This document shows, one piece after another, positions 37,808-47,347 of a stretch of DNA of 64,000 bases (position 1 is the stretch's first letter; every line of letters begins with the position of its first letter). The stretch comes from Brevundimonas sp. GTDB lineage: Bacteria > Pseudomonadota > Alphaproteobacteria > Caulobacterales > Caulobacteraceae. A model generated the notes under the pieces. It was not told where the DNA came from, ran no database searches, and worked only from the letters and a program-made list of their open reading frames with translations. Where the stretch lies: assembly GCF_013823285.1 (NCBI RefSeq), contig NZ_PNLV01000002.1, forward strand, positions 1-64,000, given 5' to 3'. The position numbers and the translations under genes are program-made.

Positions 37808-39154
37808 ATGCTTTTCAAGCGTTACACGGCGGGGGTCGCGGTCGCGGCCATGTTGGCTTCTGCGGCGCCGGGCCAGTTGGCTGTGGCCCAGACCGCGCCG
37901 GATACGCCCGTGGCCGGCCAGGTGGACCCTTCCGCAGAGCAGGCCCCGCAACGCCCGGCCCCGGCTGCGGATTTTGATCTGGCCGAAGGGCTTGTTGTGC
38001 TCGTCAATGATGTGCCGATCACCAGCTATGAGCTTCGTCAGCGCATGCTGTTGCTCATCGCCATGACCCAGGTTCAGCCTACCGCCGAAAACCTGCCGGC
38101 CATTCAGCAGCAGGCCCTGAACACTCTTATCGACGAGAAGCTGCAACGACAGGAGTTGGCGCGTTACGAGGTCAACATTCCCGATGAGGATGTGGACGCC
38201 GAACTCGCAATGATCGCCCAGTCAGTGGGCATCACGTCCGAGGCGTACCTTGCTTATCTGGCGGACGGGGGTGTCCGTCCCGAGACAGTTCGGGAGGAGA
38301 TGCGCGTCCGCATCGGATGGGAGGCCCTCGTGCGGGGCCGGTTTGGTCCCCGCGCCCGTGTCGGTCGGAACCAGGTCGACCAGACCATTCAGCGTATCTC
38401 GGCCGCCGCCAGCCGTCCCCAGTATCTGGTCGGCGAAATCTTCCTCGACGCATCGCGCGTCGGCGGCCAGCAGGCGGCCATGAACGGCGCCAACCAGCTG
38501 GTGCAGCAGATCATTCAGGGAGCGCCCTTTATGGCTGTGGCCCGCCAGTTCTCGGCCGCCCCGTCGGCCGCCAGCGGCGGCGACGCCGGCTGGCTGATCC
38601 AGGGAGAAGTGCCCCCGGGCCTGCAAACCGCCCTGGACAACATGGAAGCCGGTCAGCTCTCGCGGCCCATACCGGTCGAAGGCGGGGTCTACATCATCTA
38701 CCTGCGCGACAAGCGTGACGGCTCGTCCACCAGTCTGGTGAACCTCCGTCAAGTGATGATCGAGGCGGACCCGGACGCTTCCGACGAGGTCATCGCCGCC
38801 GCCACCCAGCGGCTGAACGCCCTTCGCTCCGGCCTGACCTGCGACAACATTCTCGAGCGGTCCCGGCAGGAAACGGACATGCTGGGCGCCGATCTCGGTG
38901 AGTCTGATGTGGATGACCTTGCTCCGCAGTTCCAGCAGGTGGCCCGCTCGGCCGAGGTGGGCTCGATCAGCGCGCCTGTGCGCACGCCGCTGGGGGTGCA
39001 CCTGCTTGCCGTCTGCGATCGTCGCGCGGGCGGCCCCGAAGCCCCGAATTTCAACGAAGTGGAAAACCGCCTGAGGGGGCAGCAGCTTTCCATGCTGGCG
39101 CGTCGCTACATCCGCGATCTTCGGGAAGATGCGCACATCGACTTCAAGAGCTGA
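37808..39154 (+). CDS. surA: Periplasmic chaperone/PPIase SurA
   Basis: A 448-residue exported chaperone for outer-membrane protein folding. Signal peptide MLFKRYTAGVAVAAMLASAAPGQLAVAQ and a SurA N-terminal helical region (LVVLVNDVPITSYELRQRM, LNTLIDEKLQRQELARYEVNI). A parvulin domain (ISAAASRPQYLVGEIFLDA ... FSAAPSAASGGDAGWLIQGEVPPGL) follows, then a C-terminal lid. The ATG at 37808 is favoured over 37772 because the extra 12 residues precede a good signal. Third in the lptD-surA-pdxA-ksgA run. Confidence 0.92.
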   Translation: MLFKRYTAGVAVAAMLASAAPGQLAVAQTAPDTPVAGQVDPSAEQAPQRPAPAADFDLAEGLVVLVNDVPITSYELRQRMLLLIAMTQVQPTAENLPAIQQQALNTLIDEKLQRQELARYEVNIPDEDVDAELAMIAQSVGITSEAYLAYLADGGVRPETVREEMRVRIGWEALVRGRFGPRARVGRNQVDQTIQRISAAASRPQYLVGEIFLDASRVGGQQAAMNGANQLVQQIIQGAPFMAVARQFSAAPSAASGGDAGWLIQGEVPPGLQTALDNMEAGQLSRPIPVEGGVYIIYLRDKRDGSSTSLVNLRQVMIEADPDASDEVIAAATQRLNALRSGLTCDNILERSRQETDMLGADLGESDVDDLAPQFQQVARSAEVGSISAPVRTPLGVHLLAVCDRRAGGPEAPNFNEVENRLRGQQLSMLARRYIRDLREDAHIDFKS

Positions 39155-39157
39155 GCC

Positions 39158-40186
39158 ATGACGGGGGCGCCCGCCGCAACCATGCGCGCGCCCTTGGTCA
39201 TGACGCTGGGCGAACCCGCCGGAGTCGGTCCGGAGATCATCCACAAGGCTTGGGCGGCTCTCAGGAATGATCCGGAAATGGCCTTCGTCGTCATCGGCGA
39301 CAGCGAGGCCCTCGCGGCGGCAGGACCGTCGCCGCTAGCCTCTATCCAGGATCCCGCCGAAGCGAGGGGCCGGTTCGGCCACGCCCTGCCCGTCCTCGAC
39401 AGACCCGCGCCTGCTTCCGTCACGCCGGGCCGCCCCGACGCGGCCAACGCCGTCGCTGTGGCCGACTGGATAGAACAGGCCGTCAATCTGGCGCTGACCG
39501 GCGAAGCGGCGGGATTGGTCACCGCGCCCATCGCCAAGGCGCCGCTCTACGCCGCCGGCTTCCGCTTTCCGGGTCACACCGAGTTCATCGCCGAACTGAC
39601 CGCCGATATGCCCTATTCAGGGTCGCGGGGGCCGGTGATGATGCTGACCGCCAGGGATCTGCGCGCCTGTCTGGTCACCATCCATGTCTCACTGGACGAG
39701 GTGCCTGAACTGGTCACCGACGCCCGGATTCGCCGCACGGCCCGGGTTGTACATGAGTGCCTCAACCGTGATTTCGGCATCGCCCGCCCCCGTCTGGCCA
39801 TGGCGGCTCTGAACCCCCACGCGGGCGAAGGGGGCGCTCTGGGCCTGCAGGAGATCGAGATTCTGAAGCCGGCCGCCGAGGCCCTGCGCGCCGAGGGGAT
39901 ACAGATCACCGACCCCCTGCCCGCTGACACCCTTTTCCACGACGAGGCGCGCCGCGCCTATGACGCGGCCATATGCATGTATCACGATCAGGCCCTGATC
40001 CCGGTCAAGACGCTGGACTTCTGGGGCGGGGTCAACGCCACCCTCGGCCTGCCCATCATTCGCACCTCGCCCGACCACGGCACCGGCTTCGACATCGCGG
40101 GCAAGGGCGTCGCCCGTCCCGACAGCCTGATCGCCGCCGTCCGTCTGGCCGCAACCATGGCCGACGCTCGCCACGCCGCCTCATGA
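39158..40186 (+). CDS. pdxA: 4-hydroxythreonine-4-phosphate dehydrogenase
   Basis: A 342-residue metal-dependent enzyme of pyridoxal phosphate synthesis. Motifs: LVMTLGEPAGVGPEI, VTAPIAKAPLYAAGFRFPGHTEF (metal His), AALNPHAGEGGALGLQEIEIL, CMYHDQALIPVKTLDF and SPDHGTGFDIAGKG. The ATG at 39158 lies four bases after the surA stop. The 3' end overlaps ksgA by ATGA. Confidence 0.96.
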   Translation: MTGAPAATMRAPLVMTLGEPAGVGPEIIHKAWAALRNDPEMAFVVIGDSEALAAAGPSPLASIQDPAEARGRFGHALPVLDRPAPASVTPGRPDAANAVAVADWIEQAVNLALTGEAAGLVTAPIAKAPLYAAGFRFPGHTEFIAELTADMPYSGSRGPVMMLTARDLRACLVTIHVSLDEVPELVTDARIRRTARVVHECLNRDFGIARPRLAMAALNPHAGEGGALGLQEIEILKPAAEALRAEGIQITDPLPADTLFHDEARRAYDAAICMYHDQALIPVKTLDFWGGVNATLGLPIIRTSPDHGTGFDIAGKGVARPDSLIAAVRLAATMADARHAAS

Positions 40187-40992
40187 CCGACCTCCCCTCC
40201 CTGCGCGAATCGCTGGACGCCCACGGGCTGTCGGCCAAGAAAAGCTTTGGCCAGCACTTCCTGCTGGACCTGAACGTGACCCGAAAGATCGTCCGGCTCG
40301 CCGGGCCATTCGAGGGCCGCGCGGTGATCGAGGTCGGCCCCGGCCCCGGCGGTCTGACCCGCGCCCTGCTGGAAAGCGACGCGGGCAAGGTCGTGCTGGT
40401 CGAGAAGGACCCCCGCTTCGTCCCCCTCCTGAACGAACTGGACGACGGTTCGGGCCGCCTTGAAATCATCCAGGCCGACGCCCTGAAGGTGAAGGAAGCC
40501 GAACTGGTCGACGGCCCGGCGCATCTGGTGTCGAACCTGCCCTACAATGTGGGCACGCCTCTGTTGATCAAGTGGCTGACCGGCCCGTGGACGCCCCACG
40601 CCCTGACTCTCATGTTCCAGAAGGAGGTGGCCCAGCGGGTCGCCGCCGAGGCAGGCGATGACGCCTACGGCCGTCTGGCGGTGATCAGCCAGGCGGTGTG
40701 CGAGGCGCGCGTGGTCATGGACCTGCCGGCCCGCGCCTTCACCCCGCCGCCCCGGGTGGATTCCGCCGTCGTCCATCTGACGCCCCGGGCCGACCGGCCA
40801 GAGCCTGCCGTGCTGAAGCGGCTGGAACAGGTCACCGCCGCCGCGTTCGGCCAGCGCCGCAAGATGCTGCGGTCCAGCCTCAAGACCCTCGGCGGCGCGG
40901 CCCTTTGCGAGGCCGCCGGCATCAATCCCGACGCGCGGGCCGAGACCGTGGACGTGGCGGGCTTCCTGCGAATGGCGCGCGCCCAGATCTAG
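40183..40992 (+). CDS. rsmA: 16S rRNA (adenine1518-N6/adenine1519-N6)-dimethyltransferase
   Basis: A 269-residue KsgA-type methyltransferase that dimethylates two adenines near the 3' end of 16S rRNA. KKSFGQHFLLDLNV, SAM-binding VIEVGPGPGGLTRALL, and the target motif NLPYNVGTPLL are all present. The C-terminal helical domain is complete. The ATG at 40183 follows pdxA by overlap. Its stop overlaps the stop of the convergent dipeptidase gene. Confidence 0.96.
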   Translation: MTDLPSLRESLDAHGLSAKKSFGQHFLLDLNVTRKIVRLAGPFEGRAVIEVGPGPGGLTRALLESDAGKVVLVEKDPRFVPLLNELDDGSGRLEIIQADALKVKEAELVDGPAHLVSNLPYNVGTPLLIKWLTGPWTPHALTLMFQKEVAQRVAAEAGDDAYGRLAVISQAVCEARVVMDLPARAFTPPPRVDSAVVHLTPRADRPEPAVLKRLEQVTAAAFGQRRKMLRSSLKTLGGAALCEAAGINPDARAETVDVAGFLRMARAQI

Positions 40993-42227
40993 TCGTCGAT
41001 GCGCGCCAGGGACGGGCGCTGGTCCGCGATGCTGACCGCCGTCGCTTCCGCCGCCCGCATGACGCGCAGCACGTTCTCGCCGGCCAGCTTGCGGATATCC
41101 GCCTCGGACCAGCCGCGCCGCATCAGTTCGGCCAGCAGGGCCGGATAGGTCTCCACGCCGGTCAGGCCCTCGGGCAACGAGCCGACCCCGTCGAAATCAC
41201 CGCCCAGACCCACATGATCCACGCCCGCCACCCGACGAATGTGGTCGATGTGATCGGCGACGTCCGAGAGGGTGGCCACCGGCGCCGGGTTCGACTCACG
41301 CCACGCAGCCAGGCCACCGGTAACCGCATCCGGATCGCCAGGGTTCAGTGACTGCAGCCGCGCCCGCTCGGCCGCCATGGCCGCGCCATGGGCGCGCACC
41401 GTTTCATTCACGAAGCCGGGCACGAAGGTCACCATCACCACCCCGCCATCCTCGGGCATCAGGCGCAACACGCTGTCGGGCACATTCCGGGGGTGGTCGG
41501 TCACGGCGCGGGCCGATGAATGGGAGAAGATCACCGGCGCCGCAGACACACGCATGGCGTCCATCATCGTGGCCTCGGACACATGGCTGAGGTCCACCAG
41601 CATCCCGAGGCGGTTCATCTCGCGCACCACCGCCTCCCCGAAGGTGCTGAGGCCGTTGTGACGGGGCGCGTCGGTGGCCGCGTCGGCCCAGCTGGTGGTC
41701 GCTGAATGGGTCAGGGTCATGTAGCGCACGCCTGCGTCGAAGAACTGGCGCAGCAGGCCCATGGAGTCCGCGATTGAGTATCCGCCCTCGATGCCGATCA
41801 GGGACGCGATGCGGCCCTCGCGGTGGAGACGCTCCACATCGTCGGCGGTGGCGGCGAATGCGAACGCGTCCGGGTGCGCGGCCAGCATCCGGTTGACCAC
41901 ATCGATCTGCTCGAAGGTCGCCCGCGCGGCCTCCAGCGGCTCCATGCTCGCGGGCACATATACGGACCAGAACTGCGCCCCCACCCCGCCGGCGCGCAGG
42001 CGCGGGATGTCGGTGTGCAGCGGCGGCGTCAGGCCCGACTGATCCTGCGTCAGATCCACGCCATGCACGTCCGACCCGAATCGCTGGCGCAGGGCCCAAG
42101 GCAGGTCATTATGACCGTCGATCAGCGGCGTGGTCTCCAGGATCGCGCGCGCCTGTTCAGGCGTCTGGGATGCGGCGGGCACAGCCATCATGAGGCTGAC
42201 AACGGCGGCGGCGGCGAAACGGTTCAT
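40989..42227 (-). CDS. Exported membrane dipeptidase (M19 family)
   Basis: A 412-residue renal-dipeptidase-like zinc enzyme with signal peptide MNRFAAAAVVSLMMAVPAASQ. Metal ligands appear in order: IDGHNDLPW (HxD), SLIGIEGGYSI (bridging Glu), DLSHVSEATM, FSHSSARAV, and GLGGDFDGVG. It probably cleaves dipeptides in the periplasm. The ATG at 42227 was chosen for the signal peptide. Overlaps ksgA stop tail-to-tail by 4 nt and is divergent from hemF. Confidence 0.93.
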   Translation of the reverse strand: MNRFAAAAVVSLMMAVPAASQTPEQARAILETTPLIDGHNDLPWALRQRFGSDVHGVDLTQDQSGLTPPLHTDIPRLRAGGVGAQFWSVYVPASMEPLEAARATFEQIDVVNRMLAAHPDAFAFAATADDVERLHREGRIASLIGIEGGYSIADSMGLLRQFFDAGVRYMTLTHSATTSWADAATDAPRHNGLSTFGEAVVREMNRLGMLVDLSHVSEATMMDAMRVSAAPVIFSHSSARAVTDHPRNVPDSVLRLMPEDGGVVMVTFVPGFVNETVRAHGAAMAAERARLQSLNPGDPDAVTGGLAAWRESNPAPVATLSDVADHIDHIRRVAGVDHVGLGGDFDGVGSLPEGLTGVETYPALLAELMRRGWSEADIRKLAGENVLRVMRAAEATAVSIADQRPSLARIDD

Positions 42228-42340
42228 GAAGCGACTCCCCTGATCGGATGGCGTCAGAGTGTCCGCCACAGTCCTGCGACACAAGCGCCCGCGATCGCCG
42301 GGTCTGTTGCGCGGCCTCCAACCGTGGTTTCAATCGCCCC

Positions 42341-43228
42341 ATGACCGAGACCACCGAGACCACCGATCCAGCCATGGAAGACCGCAAGGCCCGCGCCCGC
42401 GCCTGGTTCGAAGAGCTGCGCGACCGCATCTGCGCCGCCTTCGAGGCGCTGGAGGACGAAGCCCCCGCCGCTCTCTATCCCGGCGAGCCGGGCCGGTTCG
42501 TGCGCACCCCCTGGAACCGCGAGGCGGGCGGCGGCGGCGTCATGGGCATGATGCACGGCCGTCTGTTCGAGAAGGTGGGCGTGCACGTCTCCACTGTCCA
42601 CGGCGAGTTTCCGGCAGACTACGCCAAGCAGGTGCCGGGCGCGGCGGAAGATCCCCGTTTCTTCGCCACGGGAGTCAGCCTCATCGCCCATATGAAGAAC
42701 CCGCGCGTGCCTGCGGTGCACATGAACACCCGCTTCATCGCCACGACAAAAAACTGGTTCGGCGGCGGCGCAGACCTGACCCCGCTGTTGGCGTATCAGC
42801 GCGAGCAGGACTTCCCGGACGCCGTCGCTTTCCACGCGGCGATGCAGGCGGCCTGCGACGCCCACGACCCGGACTGGCACGCCCGGTACAAGGCGTGGTG
42901 CGAGGAGTATTTCTTCCTGCCCCATCGCAACGAGCCGCGCGGAATCGGCGGCATATTCTACGATCACCACGACAGCGGCGACTGGGACCGGGACTTCGCC
43001 TTCACACGCGACGTGGGTCTGGCCTTCCTGGACATTTATCCCCGGCTGGTGCGCGAGCGGATGGGCGAAGCGTGGACAGAGGCCGAACGCGAGGAACAGC
43101 TCATAAGACGCGGACGATACGTGGAATTCAATCTGCTGTACGACCGGGGCACCACCTTCGGCCTGAAGACCGGCGGGAATGTGGACTCCATCCTCAGCTC
43201 CATGCCGCCCGAGGTGAAGTGGCCATAG
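42341..43228 (+). CDS. hemF: Oxygen-dependent coproporphyrinogen III oxidase
   Basis: A 295-residue aerobic haem-pathway enzyme. Features: [76 protein letters not shown], and the end [29 protein letters not shown]. Length is normal. The track start at 42248 adds unrelated residues; ATG 42341 gives MTETTET. Confidence 0.96.
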   Translation: MTETTETTDPAMEDRKARARAWFEELRDRICAAFEALEDEAPAALYPGEPGRFVRTPWNREAGGGGVMGMMHGRLFEKVGVHVSTVHGEFPADYAKQVPGAAEDPRFFATGVSLIAHMKNPRVPAVHMNTRFIATTKNWFGGGADLTPLLAYQREQDFPDAVAFHAAMQAACDAHDPDWHARYKAWCEEYFFLPHRNEPRGIGGIFYDHHDSGDWDRDFAFTRDVGLAFLDIYPRLVRERMGEAWTEAEREEQLIRRGRYVEFNLLYDRGTTFGLKTGGNVDSILSSMPPEVKWP

Positions 43229-43307
43229 GATCCGGCGGCCCTGTGATGACCCGCGCGGCTTCGCGCTCTAGCCTGCGCAACGCGCCCCGGATTGATGGGA
43301 CCCTGCC

Positions 43308-43538
43308 GTGTCGACCCTGAAGAAACGCTCCGTCCTGCTCGCCGGCCACGCCACCTCCGTGGCGCTGGAGCCGGAATTCTGGGCGGTGCTGGATGAGATC
43401 GCGGCCCATGACGGCCTGACCGCCGCAGGCCTTGTGGCGCGCATCGATGCAAACAGGGGACGCCGGCCGCTGGCGTCGGCCTGCCGTCTCACGGCTCTGG
43501 ACTGGCGATCACGACACTCTGTGCGACCGGGGGATTGA
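43308..43538 (+). CDS. Ribbon-helix-helix domain protein
   Basis: A 76-residue protein matching the alphaproteobacterial RHH_4-type family: KKRSVLLAGHATSVALEPEFWAVLDEIAAHDGLTAAGLVARIDANRGRRPLASACRLTALDW. The beta strand plus two helices could bind DNA as a dimer, but these proteins are also found with no known targets. GTG start. 50 bp before the SIMPL gene start, same strand. Confidence 0.8.
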   Translation: MSTLKKRSVLLAGHATSVALEPEFWAVLDEIAAHDGLTAAGLVARIDANRGRRPLASACRLTALDWRSRHSVRPGD

Positions 43539-43588
43539 AGCCTTGCCGTAACAGGCAGATCATCACCGCACCATCCGGGAGCCCCAAA

Positions 43589-44308
43589 ATGAGCGATAGC
43601 CGCCTGATCCCCGCCGCCGTTTTCGGAGGCTTGCTGGCCGCAGGCCTGATCGGGGGCGGCGCCCTGATCGGCAACGGGGTCGTCAACGCAAGGGTCGGTG
43701 ACCGGGTTGTCACCGTGCGCGGTCTGGCGGAGCAGGATGTTCACGCAGACATAGCGGTGATGCCTTTACGTTTCACCGCTTCCGGCGACAGCCTGTCCGA
43801 GGTCCAGTCCCGCATCGACGCGGACCTTGCGATCGTGACACGGTTTCTGGCCGCGCAGGGCTACAGCGAGGACGAAATCAGCCTCGGGCGGCTTGAGGTC
43901 ACAGACCTGCTGTCGCGGGAATATTCACCTCAGAACATCCGCGCCCGTTTCATACTGGCCCAAAGCGTCAGCGTGCGGACTGACGACGTGAGCAAGGTCC
44001 AGACGACGACGCGGGCGTTGAACGAACTGGTTCGGCAGGGAGTCGTTCTGCAGGACTTTCAGGGACCTTCCTACATCTTCACCGGTCTGAATGACGTACG
44101 CCCCCGGATGATCGCCGAAGCCACTGCGTCGGCCCGCAGCGGCGCCGAACAATTCGCCCAGGACTCTGGCGCGCGTCTGGGTCCCATCAAGCAGGCGACC
44201 CAGGGATCGTTCCAGATTCTTCCACGCGATGAGGGGGACGGGGACGAGTCCTCGACCCCCAACAAGCGCGTTCGAGTGGTGACGACGATCAGCTACCAAC
44301 TGCGCTGA
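43589..44308 (+). CDS. SIMPL-domain (DUF541) protein with N-terminal membrane anchor
   Basis: A 239-residue protein. One hydrophobic N-terminal segment (LIPAAVFGGLLAAGLIGGGALIG) anchors or exports it. A SIMPL/DUF541 domain follows: VVTVRGLAEQDVHADIAVMPLRFTASGD, LAAQGYSEDEISLGRLEVTD, and MIAEATASARSGAEQFAQDSGARLGPIKQATQG. Members form oligomers in the periplasm, and their roles are poorly defined. GGGAG precedes the ATG at 43589. The longer ORF start is rejected. Confidence 0.85.
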   Translation: MSDSRLIPAAVFGGLLAAGLIGGGALIGNGVVNARVGDRVVTVRGLAEQDVHADIAVMPLRFTASGDSLSEVQSRIDADLAIVTRFLAAQGYSEDEISLGRLEVTDLLSREYSPQNIRARFILAQSVSVRTDDVSKVQTTTRALNELVRQGVVLQDFQGPSYIFTGLNDVRPRMIAEATASARSGAEQFAQDSGARLGPIKQATQGSFQILPRDEGDGDESSTPNKRVRVVTTISYQLR

Positions 44309-44311
44309 TCG

Positions 44312-44623
44312 TCAGTCCGGCGAAGGCGCCGGTTCGGGCGCCGGCGGGGCCGGGACCGGGTTGGCTGGCGGCTCCACATTGGGCAACTCTGGCAACTGGA
44401 CGTTGATGTCCACGTCGCGATCCTGCGGCGTCGGGGTCATGGCGCCGCCGGACCACAACACCCAGGCGATGATCGCCACCAGAACCACCAGGCCGCCGAT
44501 GATAAACGCCAGACCCGCGCCGCCTGACTTCTTGGGGGGCGGCGGCGGATTGTGGTTGTGGACCGTGGTCTGGGCCCGCGGCTCTTCGGGAGGCGGGGCC
44601 GGAGGCATGTTCGGATCAGTCAT
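44312..44623 (-). CDS. Small proline-rich single-pass membrane protein A
   Basis: A 103-residue protein with a cytoplasmic Pro-rich N-terminus (PPAPPPEEP, HNHNPPPPPKK), one transmembrane helix (GLAFIIGGLVVLVAIIAWVLW) and an acidic/proline tail (DRDVDINVQLPELP). It is a paralogue of the next small gene. Both share the order S/NSGLAFI-GGLVV-IAW-L-GG-M then DVD-V-LPE. No known family. Downstream member of the pair. Confidence 0.72.
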   Translation of the reverse strand: MTDPNMPPAPPPEEPRAQTTVHNHNPPPPPKKSGGAGLAFIIGGLVVLVAIIAWVLWSGGAMTPTPQDRDVDINVQLPELPNVEPPANPVPAPPAPEPAPSPD

Positions 44624-44634
44624 TGGATATTTCC

Positions 44635-44817
44635 TTACTCAGCATTGGGCGCGGCAGGCGCCTCAGGCAGGCTGACATCGACGTCCACGTCCCTTTCGCC
44701 GCCGGGCATGCCGCCGCCCGCGAACAGGAACCAGGCGATGACGATCACCACCACGACCAACCCGCCGACGATGAACGCCAGGCCCGAGTTGCCGCCTCCC
44801 TTACCGTCTTCCGCCAT
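44635..44817 (-). CDS. Small single-pass membrane protein B
   Basis: A 60-residue paralogue of the preceding gene with a short Gly-rich start (MAEDGKGGGNS), one helix (GLAFIVGGLVVVVIVIAWFLF) and a tail RDVDVDVSLPEAPAAPNAE. The two are 11 bp apart and probably co-transcribed. The repeated D-V-D-V-x-L-P tail suggests a shared partner rather than an enzyme activity. Confidence 0.72.
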   Translation of the reverse strand: MAEDGKGGGNSGLAFIVGGLVVVVIVIAWFLFAGGGMPGGERDVDVDVSLPEAPAAPNAE

Positions 44818-44955
44818 GATCGAATCCTCCCATTGTTATCTGATGGAGCCGAAACGGAATCGAAGCCTTGCGGTTCCCTGTGGTCGCGCTGGCGCGTGAG
44901 CGCGTGCTACTTATGTTCTCCCCTTTCGAATCCGCATCAGGCAGCCTTTCGTTTC

Positions 44956-47286
44956 GTGACCGATCTTCCGTCTCCCCGCATTTCCGACCTGGCCCGCGCC
45001 CGTCCGCCCGAGGGCGCCCCCCAGGGCGCTGGCGACTACATGGCCGGGCTCAATCCCGAACAGCGGCTGGCGGTCGAAACCACCGAAGGGCCCGTGCTGG
45101 TGCTGGCGGGCGCCGGCACGGGCAAGACGCGGGTCCTGACCACGCGGCTGGCGCACATCCTGGCCGCCGGCAAGGCGCGGCCGTGGGAGCTGCTGGTGGT
45201 CACCTTCACCAACAAGGCCGCGCGCGAAATGCGCGAGCGGATCACCCACCTTATCGGCCCGTCGGCCGAGGGCCTGCGCTGGCTGGGCACCTTCCACAGC
45301 GTGGCCGCCCAGATCCTGCGTCGCCATGCGGAGCTGGTGGGGCTGAAATCCAGCTTCACCATTCTGGACATGGATGATCAGGAGCGGGTGCTGAAACAGC
45401 TGCTGGAAGCAGCCAACATCGACACCAAGCGGTGGACGCCCCGGTCCCTGTCCGGGATGATCGACCACTGGAAGAACCGCGGCTGGACGCCCGACACCCT
45501 GCCGTCGGGCGAGGACTTCGCCAACGGCAAGGGCAAGGGGTTGTACGCCGCCTATCAGGCGCGGCTGGTTTCGCTGAACGCCTGCGACTTCGGCGACCTG
45601 CTGCTGCACAACCTGACCATCCTGGGCAAGAACCCGGATCTGGCCGAGGAGTACCGGCGGCGGTTCAAATACATCCTGGTGGACGAGTATCAGGACACCA
45701 ACGTGGCCCAGTACCTGTGGCTTCGCCTGCTGTCGTCCTCCACCGGCAATGTCTGCTGCGTCGGCGATGACGACCAGTCCATCTATGGCTGGCGCGGCGC
45801 CGAGGTGGACAACATCCTGCGCTTCGAGCGGGATTTCCCGGGTGCGAAGGTGATCCGGCTGGAGCGGAACTATCGCTCCACGTCCCACATCCTGGGCGCC
45901 GCCTCGGGCCTGATCGAGGCCAACAAGGGCCGTCTGGGCAAGACCCTGTGGACCGAGGCGGACGGCGGCGAGAAGGTGCGGGTGCAGGGCGTCTGGGACG
46001 GCGAGGCCGAAAGCCGCCTGATCGCCGACGAGATCGAGACCCAGCGCCGCGCCGGACGCAAATACAGCGACATCGCCATTCTGGTGCGCGCCTCGTTCCA
46101 GATGCGGGCGTTCGAGGAGCGCTTCGTCCTGCTGGCCATCCCCTACACCGTCGTGGGCGGGCCGCGCTTCTTCGAGCGGGCCGAGATTCGCGACGCCCAC
46201 GCCTATTTGCGGCTGATCCAGTCCGAGGACGACGATCTGGCGTTCGAGCGCATCGTCAATACGCCCAAGCGCGGCATCGGCGACACCTCGGTGCAGAAGA
46301 TCCTGGCCATCGCCCGCCAGCACAATCTGTCCGCCCTCACCGCCGTGCGCGGCCTGATCAACACGGACGAACTGCAGGCCCGCACCCGCACGGCCCTGTC
46401 CAATTTCGTGCGCGATCTGGACCGCTGGCGGGCCATGGCGGCGACCGTGACCCATGGCGAGCTGACCGAGACCATTCTGGAGGAAAGCGGCTACACCGAC
46501 ATGCAGCGCGCCGACCGGGCCAGCGGCCAGACCCGCCTGGACAACCTCAAGGAGCTGACCCAGTCCATGCAGGCATTCGACAGTCTGCAGGCCTATCTGG
46601 AGCACGTCTCGCTGGTCATGGATCTGGACCGGGGCGCGGGCGAGGACGCCGTGCAGATCATGACCCTGCACGCCGCCAAGGGGCTGGAGTTCCCGCTGGT
46701 GTTCCTGCCCGGCTGGGAGGAAGGGGTGTTCCCGTCCCAGCGCAGCATCGACGAGAAGGGCGAAAAGGGCCTCGAGGAGGAACGGCGCCTGGCCTATGTG
46801 GGCGTCACCCGGGCCCGCGAGGACGCGCGCATCAGCTTCGCCGCCAATCGTCTGGTCTATGGGCGCTGGACCAGTCAGCTGCCCAGCCGCTTCGTGGACG
46901 AACTGCCCATCGACCATGTGCAGGCCGAAAGCGACACCGGCTACTACGGCGCCGGGCCGGGTCTGAAGGAAGCCAGGTCCCGCTGGGACGACACGCCGGT
47001 GTTCGGCGCGGGGTACTCCAGCCCCGGCTGGAAGCGGGCCCAGAGCTTCACCGCCTCGACCACGCCCCGCGACCGCATAGCCCGCAACGCCGTCATCGAG
47101 GGCAAGGGCCGCCTGATCGCCACGGGGGACCCGAAGGCCTCGTCCAACTGGGCGCGTGGCGAGCGCGTGTTCCACCAGAAGTTCGGCTATGGCGCGATCC
47201 GCGCCATCGAGGGCAACAAGCTGGTGGTGGATTTCGAGAAGGCCGGCGAGAAGAAGGTGATCGATACGTTCGTTGAGAAAACGTAG
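44956..47286 (+). CDS. uvrD: UvrD/PcrA-type ATP-dependent DNA helicase
   Basis: A 776-residue SF1A helicase for nucleotide-excision and mismatch repair. Motifs: LNPEQRLAVETTEGPVLVLAGAGTGKTRVLT (Q and I), FTNKAAREMRERI (Ia), VDEYQDTN (II), GDDDQSIYGWRGA (III), LERNYRS (IV), VQIMTLHAAKGLEFPLVF (V), LAYVGVTRARE (VI). The C-terminal PcrA-like patch VFHQKFGYGAIRAIEGNKLVVDF is present. Start uncertain: GTG 44956 (VTDLPSPR) or ATG 45040. Upstream in-frame sequence in the track is not family-like. Confidence 0.93.
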   Translation: MTDLPSPRISDLARARPPEGAPQGAGDYMAGLNPEQRLAVETTEGPVLVLAGAGTGKTRVLTTRLAHILAAGKARPWELLVVTFTNKAAREMRERITHLIGPSAEGLRWLGTFHSVAAQILRRHAELVGLKSSFTILDMDDQERVLKQLLEAANIDTKRWTPRSLSGMIDHWKNRGWTPDTLPSGEDFANGKGKGLYAAYQARLVSLNACDFGDLLLHNLTILGKNPDLAEEYRRRFKYILVDEYQDTNVAQYLWLRLLSSSTGNVCCVGDDDQSIYGWRGAEVDNILRFERDFPGAKVIRLERNYRSTSHILGAASGLIEANKGRLGKTLWTEADGGEKVRVQGVWDGEAESRLIADEIETQRRAGRKYSDIAILVRASFQMRAFEERFVLLAIPYTVVGGPRFFERAEIRDAHAYLRLIQSEDDDLAFERIVNTPKRGIGDTSVQKILAIARQHNLSALTAVRGLINTDELQARTRTALSNFVRDLDRWRAMAATVTHGELTETILEESGYTDMQRADRASGQTRLDNLKELTQSMQAFDSLQAYLEHVSLVMDLDRGAGEDAVQIMTLHAAKGLEFPLVFLPGWEEGVFPSQRSIDEKGEKGLEEERRLAYVGVTRAREDARISFAANRLVYGRWTSQLPSRFVDELPIDHVQAESDTGYYGAGPGLKEARSRWDDTPVFGAGYSSPGWKRAQSFTASTTPRDRIARNAVIEGKGRLIATGDPKASSNWARGERVFHQKFGYGAIRAIEGNKLVVDFEKAGEKKVIDTFVEKT

Positions 47287-47347
47287 ACCAGCGGCCAACC
47301 GGTCCCGGTAAGCCAATCCTTAACGCCCCGCGCGCAACCTTCGGCGC

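Noticed and set aside
44911-47316. 801-residue minus-strand ORF
   Set aside because: Antisense to the UvrD-type helicase. No signal of selection as protein.
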